Positions 15,836 to 22,767 of a stretch of DNA of 35,070 bases are shown in pieces. Positions within the stretch are counted from its first letter, which is position 1; each line of letters opens with the position of its first letter. The notes under the pieces are model-generated. The model saw only the letters and a program-made list of their open reading frames with translations, made no database searches and had not been told where the DNA came from. The position numbers were made by a program, and so were the translations under genes. The stretch lies in NCBI RefSeq assembly GCF_025965215.1, contig NZ_JAOPXI010000001.1, positions 1 through 35,070 of the forward strand, written 5' to 3'. Source of the stretch: Marmoricola sp. (GTDB lineage Bacteria; Actinomycetota; Actinomycetes; Propionibacteriales; Nocardioidaceae).

Positions 15836-16894
15836 ATGGCTCTGGACCTGACTGCCGATGTCGTCGCGCTGACCGAGGCGCTCGTCGACATCGAGTCGGT
15901 GAGCCGGCACGAGCAGCAGATCAGCGACCAGATCGAGGCGGCGCTGACCGGGTTCGACCACCTGCACCTGACCCGGATCGGCAACTCGCTCGTCGCGCGC
16001 ACCGAGCTGGGTCGCCCCGAGCGGGTCGTGATCGCCGGGCACGTCGACACCGTGCCGGTCAACGACAACCTCCCGTCGCGCAACGACGGCACCCTCCTGC
16101 ACGGTCTCGGGTCGTGCGACATGAAGGGTGGCGTCGCGGTGGCGCTCAGGCTGGCCGCCGAGGTGGCCGATCCGGTCCGCGACGTGACGTACGTGTTCTA
16201 CGACGGCGAGGAGATCGCCTCGGAGTTCAACGGCCTGCGCATCGTCGCCGAGCAGCGGCCGGACCTGCTCGACGCTGATTTCGCGATCCTGATGGAGCCC
16301 TCGGACGCGGGTGTCGAGGCCGGTTGCCAGGGCACGCTCCGCGTCGAGGTCACCACCCGCGGCGAACGCGCGCACTCGGCCAGGTCCTGGCGCGGCGTCA
16401 ATGCGATCCACGGCGCGGGCGAGGTACTGGACCGGCTGAACGCCTACGTCGCGCGCAGGCCCGTCATCGACGGCCTCGAGTACCACGAAGGTCTCAATGC
16501 CGTGCTCATCAGTGGCGGTGTCGCCACCAACGTGGTGCCGGACGCGTGCGTGATCACGGTGAACTACCGCTTCGCCCCGGACCTCAGCGAGGACGAGGCA
16601 CTCGGGTTCGTGACCGACTTCTTCGAGGGCTTCGAGGTCGTCGTCACCGATTCGGCTCCGGGCGCCCGTCCGGGCCTGGATCGCCCGGCCGCGAAGGCGT
16701 TCGTCGAGGCTGTCGGCGGCGAGGTGAAGCCGAAGTTCGGCTGGACCGACGTCGCCCGTTTCACGATCCTCGGCATCCCGGCGGTCAACTACGGCCCCGG
16801 CGATCCGGTGCTCGCCCACAAGCAGGAGGAACACGTGCCGCTCGACCAGCTCCGCCGCTGCGAGAAGACCCTGCGCACCTGGCTGGGCGCATGA
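15836..16894 (+). CDS. dapE: Succinyl-diaminopimelate desuccinylase
   Basis: A 352-residue M20 metallopeptidase-family enzyme. Visible zinc-site and catalytic residues are H69 and D71 in GHVDTVP, D95 in GSCDMKGG, and E125/E126 in YDGEEI, with the Glu pair as general base and ligand. The dimerisation insert begins near TTRGERAHSARSWRG, and the final His ligand lies near GDPVLAHKQEEHVP. It releases succinate from N-succinyl-LL-diaminopimelate, completing the succinylase branch begun by dapD and dapC nearby. Its stop overlaps the LOG-family gene (ATGA). Confidence 0.92.
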   Translation: MALDLTADVVALTEALVDIESVSRHEQQISDQIEAALTGFDHLHLTRIGNSLVARTELGRPERVVIAGHVDTVPVNDNLPSRNDGTLLHGLGSCDMKGGVAVALRLAAEVADPVRDVTYVFYDGEEIASEFNGLRIVAEQRPDLLDADFAILMEPSDAGVEAGCQGTLRVEVTTRGERAHSARSWRGVNAIHGAGEVLDRLNAYVARRPVIDGLEYHEGLNAVLISGGVATNVVPDACVITVNYRFAPDLSEDEALGFVTDFFEGFEVVVTDSAPGARPGLDRPAAKAFVEAVGGEVKPKFGWTDVARFTILGIPAVNYGPGDPVLAHKQEEHVPLDQLRRCEKTLRTWLGA

Positions 16895-17631
16895 GCAGCG
16901 AGAGCACGACACCGCGGCGGATCAAGCGCAAGGGGCCGACCTTCCTGCGCGACTCCCAGGTCGATGCCTCGACCACCGACCAGCGCCTGCTGGACTCGCG
17001 CGGCGACAGCGACTGGGTCCACGCCGACCCATGGCGCGTCCTGCGGATCCAGGCCGAGTTCGTCGAAGGCTTCGGTGCCCTCGCCGAGCTCGGTCCGGCG
17101 ATCGCGGTCTTCGGTTCGGCGCGCACCAAGCGCGATGACCCCTACTACCTCAAGGGTGTCGAGATCGGCGCGGGCCTGGTCGACGCCGGCTACGCGGTCA
17201 TCACCGGCGGCGGCCCGGGCGCGATGGAGGCTGCGAACAAGGGTGCGGCCGAGGCCGGAGGTGTCAGCGTCGGCCTCGGGATCGAGCTGCCCTTCGAGGA
17301 CGGCGTGAACGACTACGTGAACATCGGCGTCAACTTCCGCTACTTCTTCGCCCGCAAGACGATGTTCGTGAAGTACTCCCAGGGCTTCATCGTGCTTCCC
17401 GGCGGCCTCGGCACGTTCGACGAGCTCTTCGAGGCCCTCACGCTGGCCCAGACGCACAAGGTGACCTCCTTCCCCGTCGTCCTGATCGGCGTGGACTACT
17501 GGTCGGGCCTGCTCGAGTGGCTACGCACGACCGTGCTGGCGAATGGCAAGATCTCCGAAGCCGACCTCGAGGCCCTCCACGTCACCGACGACGTCCAGGA
17601 AGCGGTCTCGATGATGGGAGCCGCACGATGA
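16891..17631 (+). CDS. LOG-family (TIGR00730-type) Rossmann protein
   Basis: A 246-residue protein with the LOG signature PGGLGTFDE (residues 170-178), an upstream nucleotide-binding GGGPGAMEAANKGA, and AVFGSART at the first strand. Members are cytokinin-activating phosphoribohydrolases or nucleotide 5'-monophosphate nucleosidases, many formerly misnamed lysine decarboxylase. The first ~60 residues (basic KRKGPTFLRD then polar) are the extension usual in actinobacterial members. ATG at 16891 overlaps the dapE stop; its own stop overlaps the next gene (ATGATG). The physiological substrate is unknown. Confidence 0.85.
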   Translation: MSSESTTPRRIKRKGPTFLRDSQVDASTTDQRLLDSRGDSDWVHADPWRVLRIQAEFVEGFGALAELGPAIAVFGSARTKRDDPYYLKGVEIGAGLVDAGYAVITGGGPGAMEAANKGAAEAGGVSVGLGIELPFEDGVNDYVNIGVNFRYFFARKTMFVKYSQGFIVLPGGLGTFDELFEALTLAQTHKVTSFPVVLIGVDYWSGLLEWLRTTVLANGKISEADLEALHVTDDVQEAVSMMGAAR

Positions 17632-17933
17632 TGTGGTTGCTCGCAGTCGTGATCGTCCTCGTCATGGGCGGGGTAGCCGTCATCGCGACCGGATCCGGCG
17701 ACCGCCTCGCTCCGACGTACGACGACCGGCCCGATGTCGTCGTACCGGAGGAGGGTCCGTTGTGGGCCGCTGACCTGCGCTCGATCCGGTTCACCAGTGC
17801 ACTGCGGGGCTACCGCGCCAGCGAGGTGGACGCTCTGCTCGCGCGGCTCGCGACCCAGCTCGGCGACAAACCAGCCGAATCCGGGCCCGAATCCGGGGCT
17901 GAATCCGGGCCGGACTCGGGGATGATGGGGTGA
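17628..17933 (+). CDS. Small membrane protein with DivIVA-type motif
   Basis: A 101-residue protein. One N-terminal transmembrane helix (LLAVVIVLVMGGVAVIATG) is followed by a short linker, then IRFTSALRGYRASEVDALLARL (residues ~53-73), split here only for naming: the core is RGYRxxEVDxLL, the DivI1A/DivIVA-domain motif found in polar-growth and septum proteins of Actinobacteria. The C-terminus is an acidic ESGP/ESGA/DSG repeat. A cell-envelope or division-scaffold role is inferred from the motif. It overlaps the LOG gene upstream and the M14 peptidase downstream by a few bases, so all three are coupled with dapE. Confidence 0.75.
   Translation: MMWLLAVVIVLVMGGVAVIATGSGDRLAPTYDDRPDVVVPEEGPLWAADLRSIRFTSALRGYRASEVDALLARLATQLGDKPAESGPESGAESGPDSGMMG
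17877..17921 (+). repeat. 12-bp tandem repeat encoding an ESGx tail
   Basis: Units starting GAATCCGGG recur at 17877, 17889 and 17901, with a degenerate fourth unit at 17913. They encode ESGP, ESGA, ESGP and DSG at the C-terminus of the DivIVA-motif protein. Repeat number may vary between strains. Confidence 0.75.
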
Positions 17934-18697
17934 TGGCTCGTCTCTCGGGATTCCTGGTCGCCGGCGCGCTGGTCGTGCCCCTGCTCACCGGGCTCGGCGG
18001 TGCGACCGCCGCGCCGCCGCCCGCCTCGGCTTCGACCACGGTGCCGCGGGCGCTGGTCCAGACCCTGGTCATCGGGCGGACCGTCAAGAACCGTCCGATC
18101 GTTGCCTACCGCATCGGTGACCCGACCTCGCCGGTGAAGGCCGTCTTCATCGCCACGATGCACGGCAACGAAGCGGGCCCGGCGAGGATCCTGCTCAACC
18201 TGCGTGACGGTGCTCCGGTCACCGGTGCCGACATCTGGCTGATCCCGTACTACAACCGCGACGGGTTCGTGCGGCACACCCGCATGAACGCCCACGGTGT
18301 CGACCTCAACCGGAACTTCCCGGTGCACTGGATCCGCTCCTACGGCGCTTACAACTCCGGGCCCAGTCGTGCCTCCGAGCGTGAGACCCGGGTGATGATG
18401 AGGTTCCTGACCCGAATCCGCCCGAGGTACGTCGTGAGCTTCCACCAGCCCCTGGACGGCGTGGACACCTCCTACGGCAAGGCCCGGGCGCTCGCGTTGC
18501 GGTTGTCGGTCGGACTCGGCCTGCCGAGGAAGGTCTTCAGCTGCAACGGGTCGTGCCACGGGACGATGACCCAGTGGTTCAACCGGACCTTCCCAGGCGC
18601 AGCGCTCACCGTCGAGTACGGCGCCAGGCTGAGCACGCGTCAGGCGACCGTGACCGGACCCGCGGGGCTCCTGGCCGCGGTCGGCGCGAGTCGCTGA
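17933..18697 (+). CDS. Secreted M14-family zinc carboxypeptidase / murein-peptide amidase-like
   Basis: About 254 residues with a signal peptide (hydrophobic FLVAGALVVPLLTGLGG then ATAAPP). The M14 site is complete, with residues numbered from this ATG: HxxE zinc ligands H77 and E80 in MHGNEAGP, the third ligand H171 in SFHQPLD, and catalytic E228 in TVEYG; VDLNRNFP is the substrate-binding Asn-Arg signature. It resembles MpaA-like enzymes that cut gamma-D-Glu-DAP bonds in murein peptides, but acts outside the membrane here. ATG at 17933 overlaps the upstream TGA (TGATG); GTG at 17930 is also possible. Peptidoglycan substrate is inferred from family and dap-gene context. Confidence 0.82.
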   Translation: MARLSGFLVAGALVVPLLTGLGGATAAPPPASASTTVPRALVQTLVIGRTVKNRPIVAYRIGDPTSPVKAVFIATMHGNEAGPARILLNLRDGAPVTGADIWLIPYYNRDGFVRHTRMNAHGVDLNRNFPVHWIRSYGAYNSGPSRASERETRVMMRFLTRIRPRYVVSFHQPLDGVDTSYGKARALALRLSVGLGLPRKVFSCNGSCHGTMTQWFNRTFPGAALTVEYGARLSTRQATVTGPAGLLAAVGASR

Positions 18698-18704
18698 GGC
18701 TTGC

Positions 18705-19505
18705 CTACCTTCCCTCGAAGGTTGCCTTCTCCTTGGCCAGGAACGCATCGACCGCACGGCGGTGGTCCTGGCTGGCGCCGGTGCGGTTCATCATCTCGCC
18801 CTCGAAGGCGAGCGACTCGGTGAAGCCGTGGTCGCTGGAGAAGTTCACCGACTGACGGATCGAGGCGTAGGACAGCGTCGGACCGGCGGCCAGCCTGGTG
18901 GCCAGCGTGGCGACCTCGCCAGCGAGCTCGGCGTCGGGCACGACCTTGGTGGCGAGTCCGAGCTCGAGGGCTTGCGCCGACGCGATCGTGCTCGGGAAGT
19001 AGAGGAGCTCGAGCGCCTTGGCGCGCCCGACGAGCCGGGGCAGCGTCCAGGAGGCACCGGTGTCGCAGGACAGCGCGACCCCGGGGAAGGCGAGGTTGAA
19101 GCCGGCCGACTCGGCGACGATGCGCAGGTCGCAGGCGAACGCCAGACTCGCTCCGGCTCCGGCGGCGACCCCGTTGACCGCGGCGACCACCGGCTTCGAC
19201 ATCGTGGCCAGGGCTGTGACAATCGGGTTGTAGTGCTTCGGCACCGTGGTGAACAGTGCGTCCGAGTCACCCTCGTTGAGCAGGGCGACATGTTCCTTGA
19301 GGTCCTGCCCTACGCAGAAGGCGCGCCCGCTGCCGGTCAGCACGACGCAGCGCACCGCGACGTCGTCGGCGGCCGCGGTGACGGCCGCGAGCAAGGCTTC
19401 CTTGGTCGCGATGTCGAGGCTGTTCATGGCTTCGGGCCGGTTCAGCATGATGGTGCCGACGCCGTGCTCGACGACGTAGGTGACGGGGGCGGTCTGCTCG
19501 GTCAT
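18705..19505 (-). CDS. Enoyl-CoA hydratase/isomerase, PaaG-like
   Basis: A 266-residue crotonase-fold protein. It has LNRPEAMNSLD, the CoA oxyanion-hole segments GRAFCVGQDL and NGVAAGAGASLAFACDLR, and SCDTGASWTLPRLVG. The usual hydratase Glu pair is not seen. The Asp in CDTGASW matches the catalytic Asp of PaaG, the 1,2-epoxyphenylacetyl-CoA isomerase, so isomerase activity is more likely than hydration. Its ATG overlaps the stop of the PaaX-family regulator upstream (ATGA), supporting aryl-CoA metabolism. The full paa cluster is not in the window. Confidence 0.8.
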   Translation of the reverse strand: MTEQTAPVTYVVEHGVGTIMLNRPEAMNSLDIATKEALLAAVTAAADDVAVRCVVLTGSGRAFCVGQDLKEHVALLNEGDSDALFTTVPKHYNPIVTALATMSKPVVAAVNGVAAGAGASLAFACDLRIVAESAGFNLAFPGVALSCDTGASWTLPRLVGRAKALELLYFPSTIASAQALELGLATKVVPDAELAGEVATLATRLAAGPTLSYASIRQSVNFSSDHGFTESLAFEGEMMNRTGASQDHRRAVDAFLAKEKATFEGR

Positions 19506-20296
19506 GGTGGGGTTCCTGTCGGTGCGAGGTAGTGGTCGATGAAGCGCGTGGCGGCGGGAAGAAGCCGGGCGGCGTGGTCGTCGAAGAACGCGGCTGCGCG
19601 GTGTCCGGCCCAGTCTGGCGGGAGCAGCACGGCAGGCAACCCCGGGTCGGTGAACAGGAACTTGCGCCAGCTGTGCAGCAGTTCGGAACGTACGACGAAC
19701 GCGGTCATGTCATCCGGAGTGCGGGCCGTTGCCGGACGCAGGATCGTGGCAGCCTCGTCCACCCAGGCCGAGTACGCAGCCCCGAGCGAGTCGACGTCGA
19801 ACGCAGCCAGCAGCGCCGCCGGCGGGTGCACGTCGGCCGAGGTCAGCGCGACCGCCTCGACGGACTCCTCCGCCAGCAACCGGTCGACCTCGGCCGAGTG
19901 GCGCGGGCTGACCCAGGTGCTGTCGCTGATCGGCGCCATGCCGAGGAAGCGGAGCTGGTTGCGGACCCGTTCGCGGCGCGCCCGGTCGCCGATCGGGGCG
20001 AGCACCCGGACCTGCCAGTGGCCGTCCCAGGACGGATCGCTGGTCCGGTAGATGCGCGCTGCCGCCTCGTCCAGGCGCATCATGCCGCGTTCGGTCAGCC
20101 GGTAGCCGGGTCCCTCGTCGAAGTCGTCGGGTGCCAGCCAGTCCTGCATCACCATCCGCGAGATCGCCGTACGGGTGGCTGGGGCGGTGACCCCGAGGGG
20201 CTCGAGGATCCGGATGATCGCAGCGACCGCCGCTCCGCCACCGCGATTGCGGACGTGGTCGCCGTACAGGTCGAACAACGCGGATCTGGCATGCAC
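19502..20296 (-). CDS. PaaX-family transcriptional regulator
   Basis: A 264-residue protein. It begins VHARSALFDLYGDHVRNRGG, the typical PaaX opening, followed by a winged-helix region (TRTAISRMVMQDWLAPD and GYRLTERGMMRLDEAAARIY), a central domain DPSWDGHWQVRVLAP, and the PaaX C-terminal helical domain with HSWRKFLFTDPGLP and LLPPDWAGHRAAAFF. PaaX proteins repress phenylacetate catabolism and are released by phenylacetyl-CoA. GTG at 20296 is chosen because upstream in-frame sequence is not conserved in type and a CAGACT box lies 7 nt away. It is coupled to a PaaG-like isomerase gene. Confidence 0.85.
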   Translation of the reverse strand: MHARSALFDLYGDHVRNRGGGAAVAAIIRILEPLGVTAPATRTAISRMVMQDWLAPDDFDEGPGYRLTERGMMRLDEAAARIYRTSDPSWDGHWQVRVLAPIGDRARRERVRNQLRFLGMAPISDSTWVSPRHSAEVDRLLAEESVEAVALTSADVHPPAALLAAFDVDSLGAAYSAWVDEAATILRPATARTPDDMTAFVVRSELLHSWRKFLFTDPGLPAVLLPPDWAGHRAAAFFDDHAARLLPAATRFIDHYLAPTGTPP

Positions 20297-20303
20297 AGGG
20301 GTG

Positions 20304-20309
20304 AGTCTG
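20304..20309 (-). promoter_or_regulatory. Possible -10 box of leaderless PaaX-family gene
   Basis: On the minus strand CAGACT (nAnnnT) lies 7 nt before the GTG at 20296. This is a weak match, but it follows the same spacing rule as other leaderless genes in this window. Confidence 0.35.
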
Positions 20310-20409
20310 CCGTACCCCGATCCCGAGCGGATTGTCCGCCCGCGTCCCTCATGGGGAATAATGGGTGAGAACGGCGTCACATCTGCTCGGCGCTTGCGAT
20401 TAAGTCGAA

Positions 20410-20417
20410 GGAAGAGG
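20410..20417 (+). promoter_or_regulatory. Ribosome binding site of the DUF3117 gene
   Basis: GGAAGAGG lies 7 nt before the ATG at 20425 and supports this short gene. Confidence 0.6.
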
Positions 20418-20424
20418 TGTGCGC

Positions 20425-20592
20425 ATGGCGGCGATGAAGCCGCGGACCGGCGACGGGCCGCTGGAGGTCACCAAGGAAGGTCGAGGCATCGTGATGAGGG
20501 TTCCCCTCGAAGGCGGTGGCCGGCTGGTGGTCGAACTCAACGCGGAAGAGGCCGGCGCACTCGGCGATGCGCTCAAGGCAGTGGTCGGCTGA
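20425..20592 (+). CDS. DUF3117 small conserved protein
   Basis: A 55-residue protein, AAMKPRTGDGPLEVTKEGRG at the N-terminus and ending with a short helix NAEEAGALGDALKAVVG. It matches the actinobacterial DUF3117 family of near-constant length. No enzyme motif is visible; the predicted form is a small beta-rich domain plus one helix. Its function is unknown to me. A clear Shine-Dalgarno supports the start, and a strong hairpin 18 nt past the stop probably ends its transcript. It is divergent from the PaaX gene and lies upstream of pepA, which has its own promoter. Confidence 0.88.
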   Translation: MAAMKPRTGDGPLEVTKEGRGIVMRVPLEGGGRLVVELNAEEAGALGDALKAVVG

Positions 20593-20610
20593 GGTCGACC
20601 CCCACCACGT

Positions 20611-20649
20611 CGAAGGCCCCAATCCCCGTCTGGGGGGTCGGGGCCTTCG
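20611..20649 (+). terminator. Terminator-like hairpin after the DUF3117 gene
   Basis: A perfect 10-bp stem (CGAAGGCCCC at 20611-20620 with GGGGCCTTCG at 20640-20649) encloses a second CCCC/GGGG stem. No T-tract follows, as is common for actinobacterial terminators. The pepA -10 box starts 1 nt after the stem. Confidence 0.7.
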
Positions 20650-20650
20650 G

Positions 20651-20656
20651 TATTGT
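20651..20656 (+). promoter_or_regulatory. -10 box of leaderless pepA promoter
   Basis: TATTGT (TAnnnT) lies 6 nt before the GTG at 20663. The terminator hairpin therefore occupies the -35 region of this promoter. Confidence 0.55.
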
Positions 20657-20662
20657 CGCTGC

Positions 20663-22168
20663 GTGCCGACAACGCCCGCAGCGCCCGTGATCGTGGCTCC
20701 ACCGGCGTTCGTGATCAGCCCAGCCGTGCTCCCGGGCACCGGCGCCGTCGCGTTGGCCGTGGTGCCCGACGGTGACGGCTGGGCCCTGGGGCCGGGAGCA
20801 GTCGACCTGGTCGACGCACTTCCGGACGAGCTGGACCTGTTCGCGCTCTTCGAGGAGTCCGGTGCCACAGCAGGCGCCGGTGACGTCACTCGCCTGACGG
20901 TGCCGGGGCTGACGATCGTCGGCGTCGGCGTCGGCCCGGCCACGGCCGACGACCTGCGTGCCGCCGGGGCCGCGCTGGCCCGTGCCGCTGTCGGGCTCGA
21001 CTCGATCACGTCCTCGGTCCAGGCCGTCGCCGACGACGCGGGCCTGGTGCAGTTCGTCGCCGGCGCCGTGCTGGCGTCGTTCCGGTTCTCGATGCGCACC
21101 ACCGAGCAGGGCGAACCACCCGTACGCCGGATCGTGCTGGCCGGGACACCGGCCGACAGCGCGCCGACCCTGGCCCGGGCCGAGGCGATCGCCCTGGCCA
21201 GCTGGGAGGCCCGCCGGCTGGCGACCACGCCGTCGAACATCAAGTCGCCCGCCTGGCTGACCGACCAGGCGCTGGACCTCGTGAAGCCATCGGGCCTGAA
21301 GACGAAGGTCTGGGACGAGGCGGCACTGACCAAGGAGGGCTTCGGGGGCATCCTCGCCGTCGGCCGTGCCTCCGCGACGCCGCCGCGGTTCGTCCAGCTC
21401 GAGTACGTCCCACGTCGGCGCAAGGTCCCGCACGTGGTCCTGGTCGGCAAGGGCATCACCTTCGACAGCGGCGGGCTGTCGATCAAGCCCGGCGAGGCCA
21501 TGGTCACCATGAAGCGCGACATGACCGGGGCGGCCGTGGTTGCTGCCACCCTGGGCGCGCTGCACGCGGTGGACTGCCCGGTGCGGGTCACCGGACTGCT
21601 GCCGATCGCCGAGAACTCGATCGACGGGGACGCGATGCGACCCGGTGACGTGATCACCCACTGGGGAGGACGGACCACCGAGGTCACCAACACCGACGCC
21701 GAAGGTCGGCTCGTGCTGGCCGACGCGTTGCAGTACGCCGCAACCACCCTGAAGCCGGACCTCCTGGTCGATGTCGCGACGCTGACCGGCGGCATCAAGG
21801 TCGCGCTCGGCGTCAACATCGGGGGGTACTTCGCCACCGACGACGCAGCCGCGGCCCGGTTCGACGACGCCAGCAGCGCCTCCGGCGAACGGCTCTGGCG
21901 GATGCCGTTGTCGGAGGAGTACGAGTCGTTCCTGGCCTCCAAGGTCGCGGACGCCGACAACGCACCGGGCCGGGCGCCGGCCATCACCGCCGCGCTGTTC
22001 CTGCAGCACTTCACCGGTGGGCTGCCCTGGGTGCACCTCGACATCGCATCGGTCGGCGACGCCCAGCGCGACAGTGGCGAGTGGACGGCGGGACCGACCG
22101 GGTTCGGCGTCCGGTTGCTGCTGCACTGGCTCGGATCGCCCGAGCCCATGGAAGGAGTCGGACGATGA
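20663..22168 (+). CDS. pepA: Leucyl aminopeptidase
   Basis: A 501-residue M17 aminopeptidase. The C-terminal catalytic domain carries the family signature NTDAEGRLVL (residues 343-352), plus GKGITFDSGGLSIKPG with the metal-binding Lys/Asp pair and MKRDMTGAA. The N-terminal ~170 residues form the usual alpha/beta cap domain. It removes N-terminal residues from peptides using two metal ions, usually as a hexamer in the cytoplasm. GTG at 20663 is supported by the -10 box 6 nt away. Its stop overlaps the following gene (ATGA). Confidence 0.92.
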   Translation: MPTTPAAPVIVAPPAFVISPAVLPGTGAVALAVVPDGDGWALGPGAVDLVDALPDELDLFALFEESGATAGAGDVTRLTVPGLTIVGVGVGPATADDLRAAGAALARAAVGLDSITSSVQAVADDAGLVQFVAGAVLASFRFSMRTTEQGEPPVRRIVLAGTPADSAPTLARAEAIALASWEARRLATTPSNIKSPAWLTDQALDLVKPSGLKTKVWDEAALTKEGFGGILAVGRASATPPRFVQLEYVPRRRKVPHVVLVGKGITFDSGGLSIKPGEAMVTMKRDMTGAAVVAATLGALHAVDCPVRVTGLLPIAENSIDGDAMRPGDVITHWGGRTTEVTNTDAEGRLVLADALQYAATTLKPDLLVDVATLTGGIKVALGVNIGGYFATDDAAAARFDDASSASGERLWRMPLSEEYESFLASKVADADNAPGRAPAITAALFLQHFTGGLPWVHLDIASVGDAQRDSGEWTAGPTGFGVRLLLHWLGSPEPMEGVGR

Positions 22169-22515
22169 CCGGGACCCTCGCAGGACTCACCGTGCGCTGG
22201 TCGCTCGCCGAGGCCCCCGACGGCGTGGAGGAAGCTCTCGCGAACTACGTCGCCGGCACCTCCCACGAGCGGTTCACCGGGATGGACGGCCTGGGTTTCA
22301 AGACCTGGCGGTTGCGCCGGGGGGAGTGGTTCGAGGGGTGCTACGTCTTTGCCGACGAGGCGGCACGTGCCGCGTTCCAGGCGTCGTTCACCGACCTGGC
22401 TGCCGATTCCCCCGGCTCCCTGATCGTCGGGTCCGCGCCCGTGCTGATCGAGGAGTGCGTGGTGGTGGCCGTCGCCGAGGGCGGGGCCGGTTTCCGGGCG
22501 GCGGCCAGATACTGA
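22165..22515 (+). CDS. Small conserved protein, possible YdhR-like ferredoxin-fold
   Basis: A 116-residue protein coupled to pepA by an ATGA overlap. The segments LTVRWSLAEAPDGVEEALANY, split by a predicted helix, then GLGFKTWRLRRGEWFEGCYVFADEAARAAFQASF have the strand-helix order of dimeric alpha/beta-barrel YdhR/monooxygenase-like proteins. I do not recognise catalytic residues, so the function is open. Its TGA abuts the stop of the convergent small membrane protein, forming TGATCA. Confidence 0.7.
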   Translation: MTGTLAGLTVRWSLAEAPDGVEEALANYVAGTSHERFTGMDGLGFKTWRLRRGEWFEGCYVFADEAARAAFQASFTDLAADSPGSLIVGSAPVLIEECVVVAVAEGGAGFRAAARY

Positions 22516-22767
22516 TCAGGGAGTCTCGGGCTGGCCGGTTTGCTCGTCTGCCTTCGGCTTCTCCGGCGGCCTGGGCTTGATCGCGCCCGGGCTGGGCAGC
22601 GCGAACTCGGCCACCAGGCTGAACAGGGCCCAGCAGATCCCCACGGCGATCAGGTAGCGGGTCAGTCCGACGTCCAGCGGCATCGTCTGCTTGACCAGGC
22701 TCGACCACAACGCAGGCGAGGCGACGACGGTCGCCGACGTCAGGACGATGCCGTTCAGCGGACTCAT
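22516..22767 (-). CDS. Small membrane protein at the end of the flagellar operon
   Basis: An 83-residue protein. One confident transmembrane helix (YLIAVGICWALFSLVAEFAL, about residues 38-57) follows a weakly hydrophobic N-terminus. The tail is charged and proline-rich (PRPPEKPKADEQTGQPETP), probably cytoplasmic. It is joined to flhA by an ATGA overlap and is the last gene of the operon. Some flagellated actinobacteria carry a small unnamed gene here; I recognise no characterised family. A role as an export-gate or stator accessory is speculation from position. Confidence 0.65.
   Translation of the reverse strand: MSPLNGIVLTSATVVASPALWSSLVKQTMPLDVGLTRYLIAVGICWALFSLVAEFALPSPGAIKPRPPEKPKADEQTGQPETP

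Noticed and set aside
18707-18722. Small inverted repeat ACCTTC-cctc-GAAGGT between convergent genes
   Set aside because: Only a 6-bp stem, lying over the enoyl-CoA hydratase stop region; too weak to call a terminator.
20332-20362. TTGTCC ... AATAAT as a sigma-A promoter for the DUF3117 gene
   Set aside because: The 19-nt spacer is too long and the -10 match weak; another element may serve.
20377-22266. 629-codon minus-strand open frame opposite pepA
   Set aside because: Shadow of pepA; Ser/Thr/Pro-rich with no family pattern.
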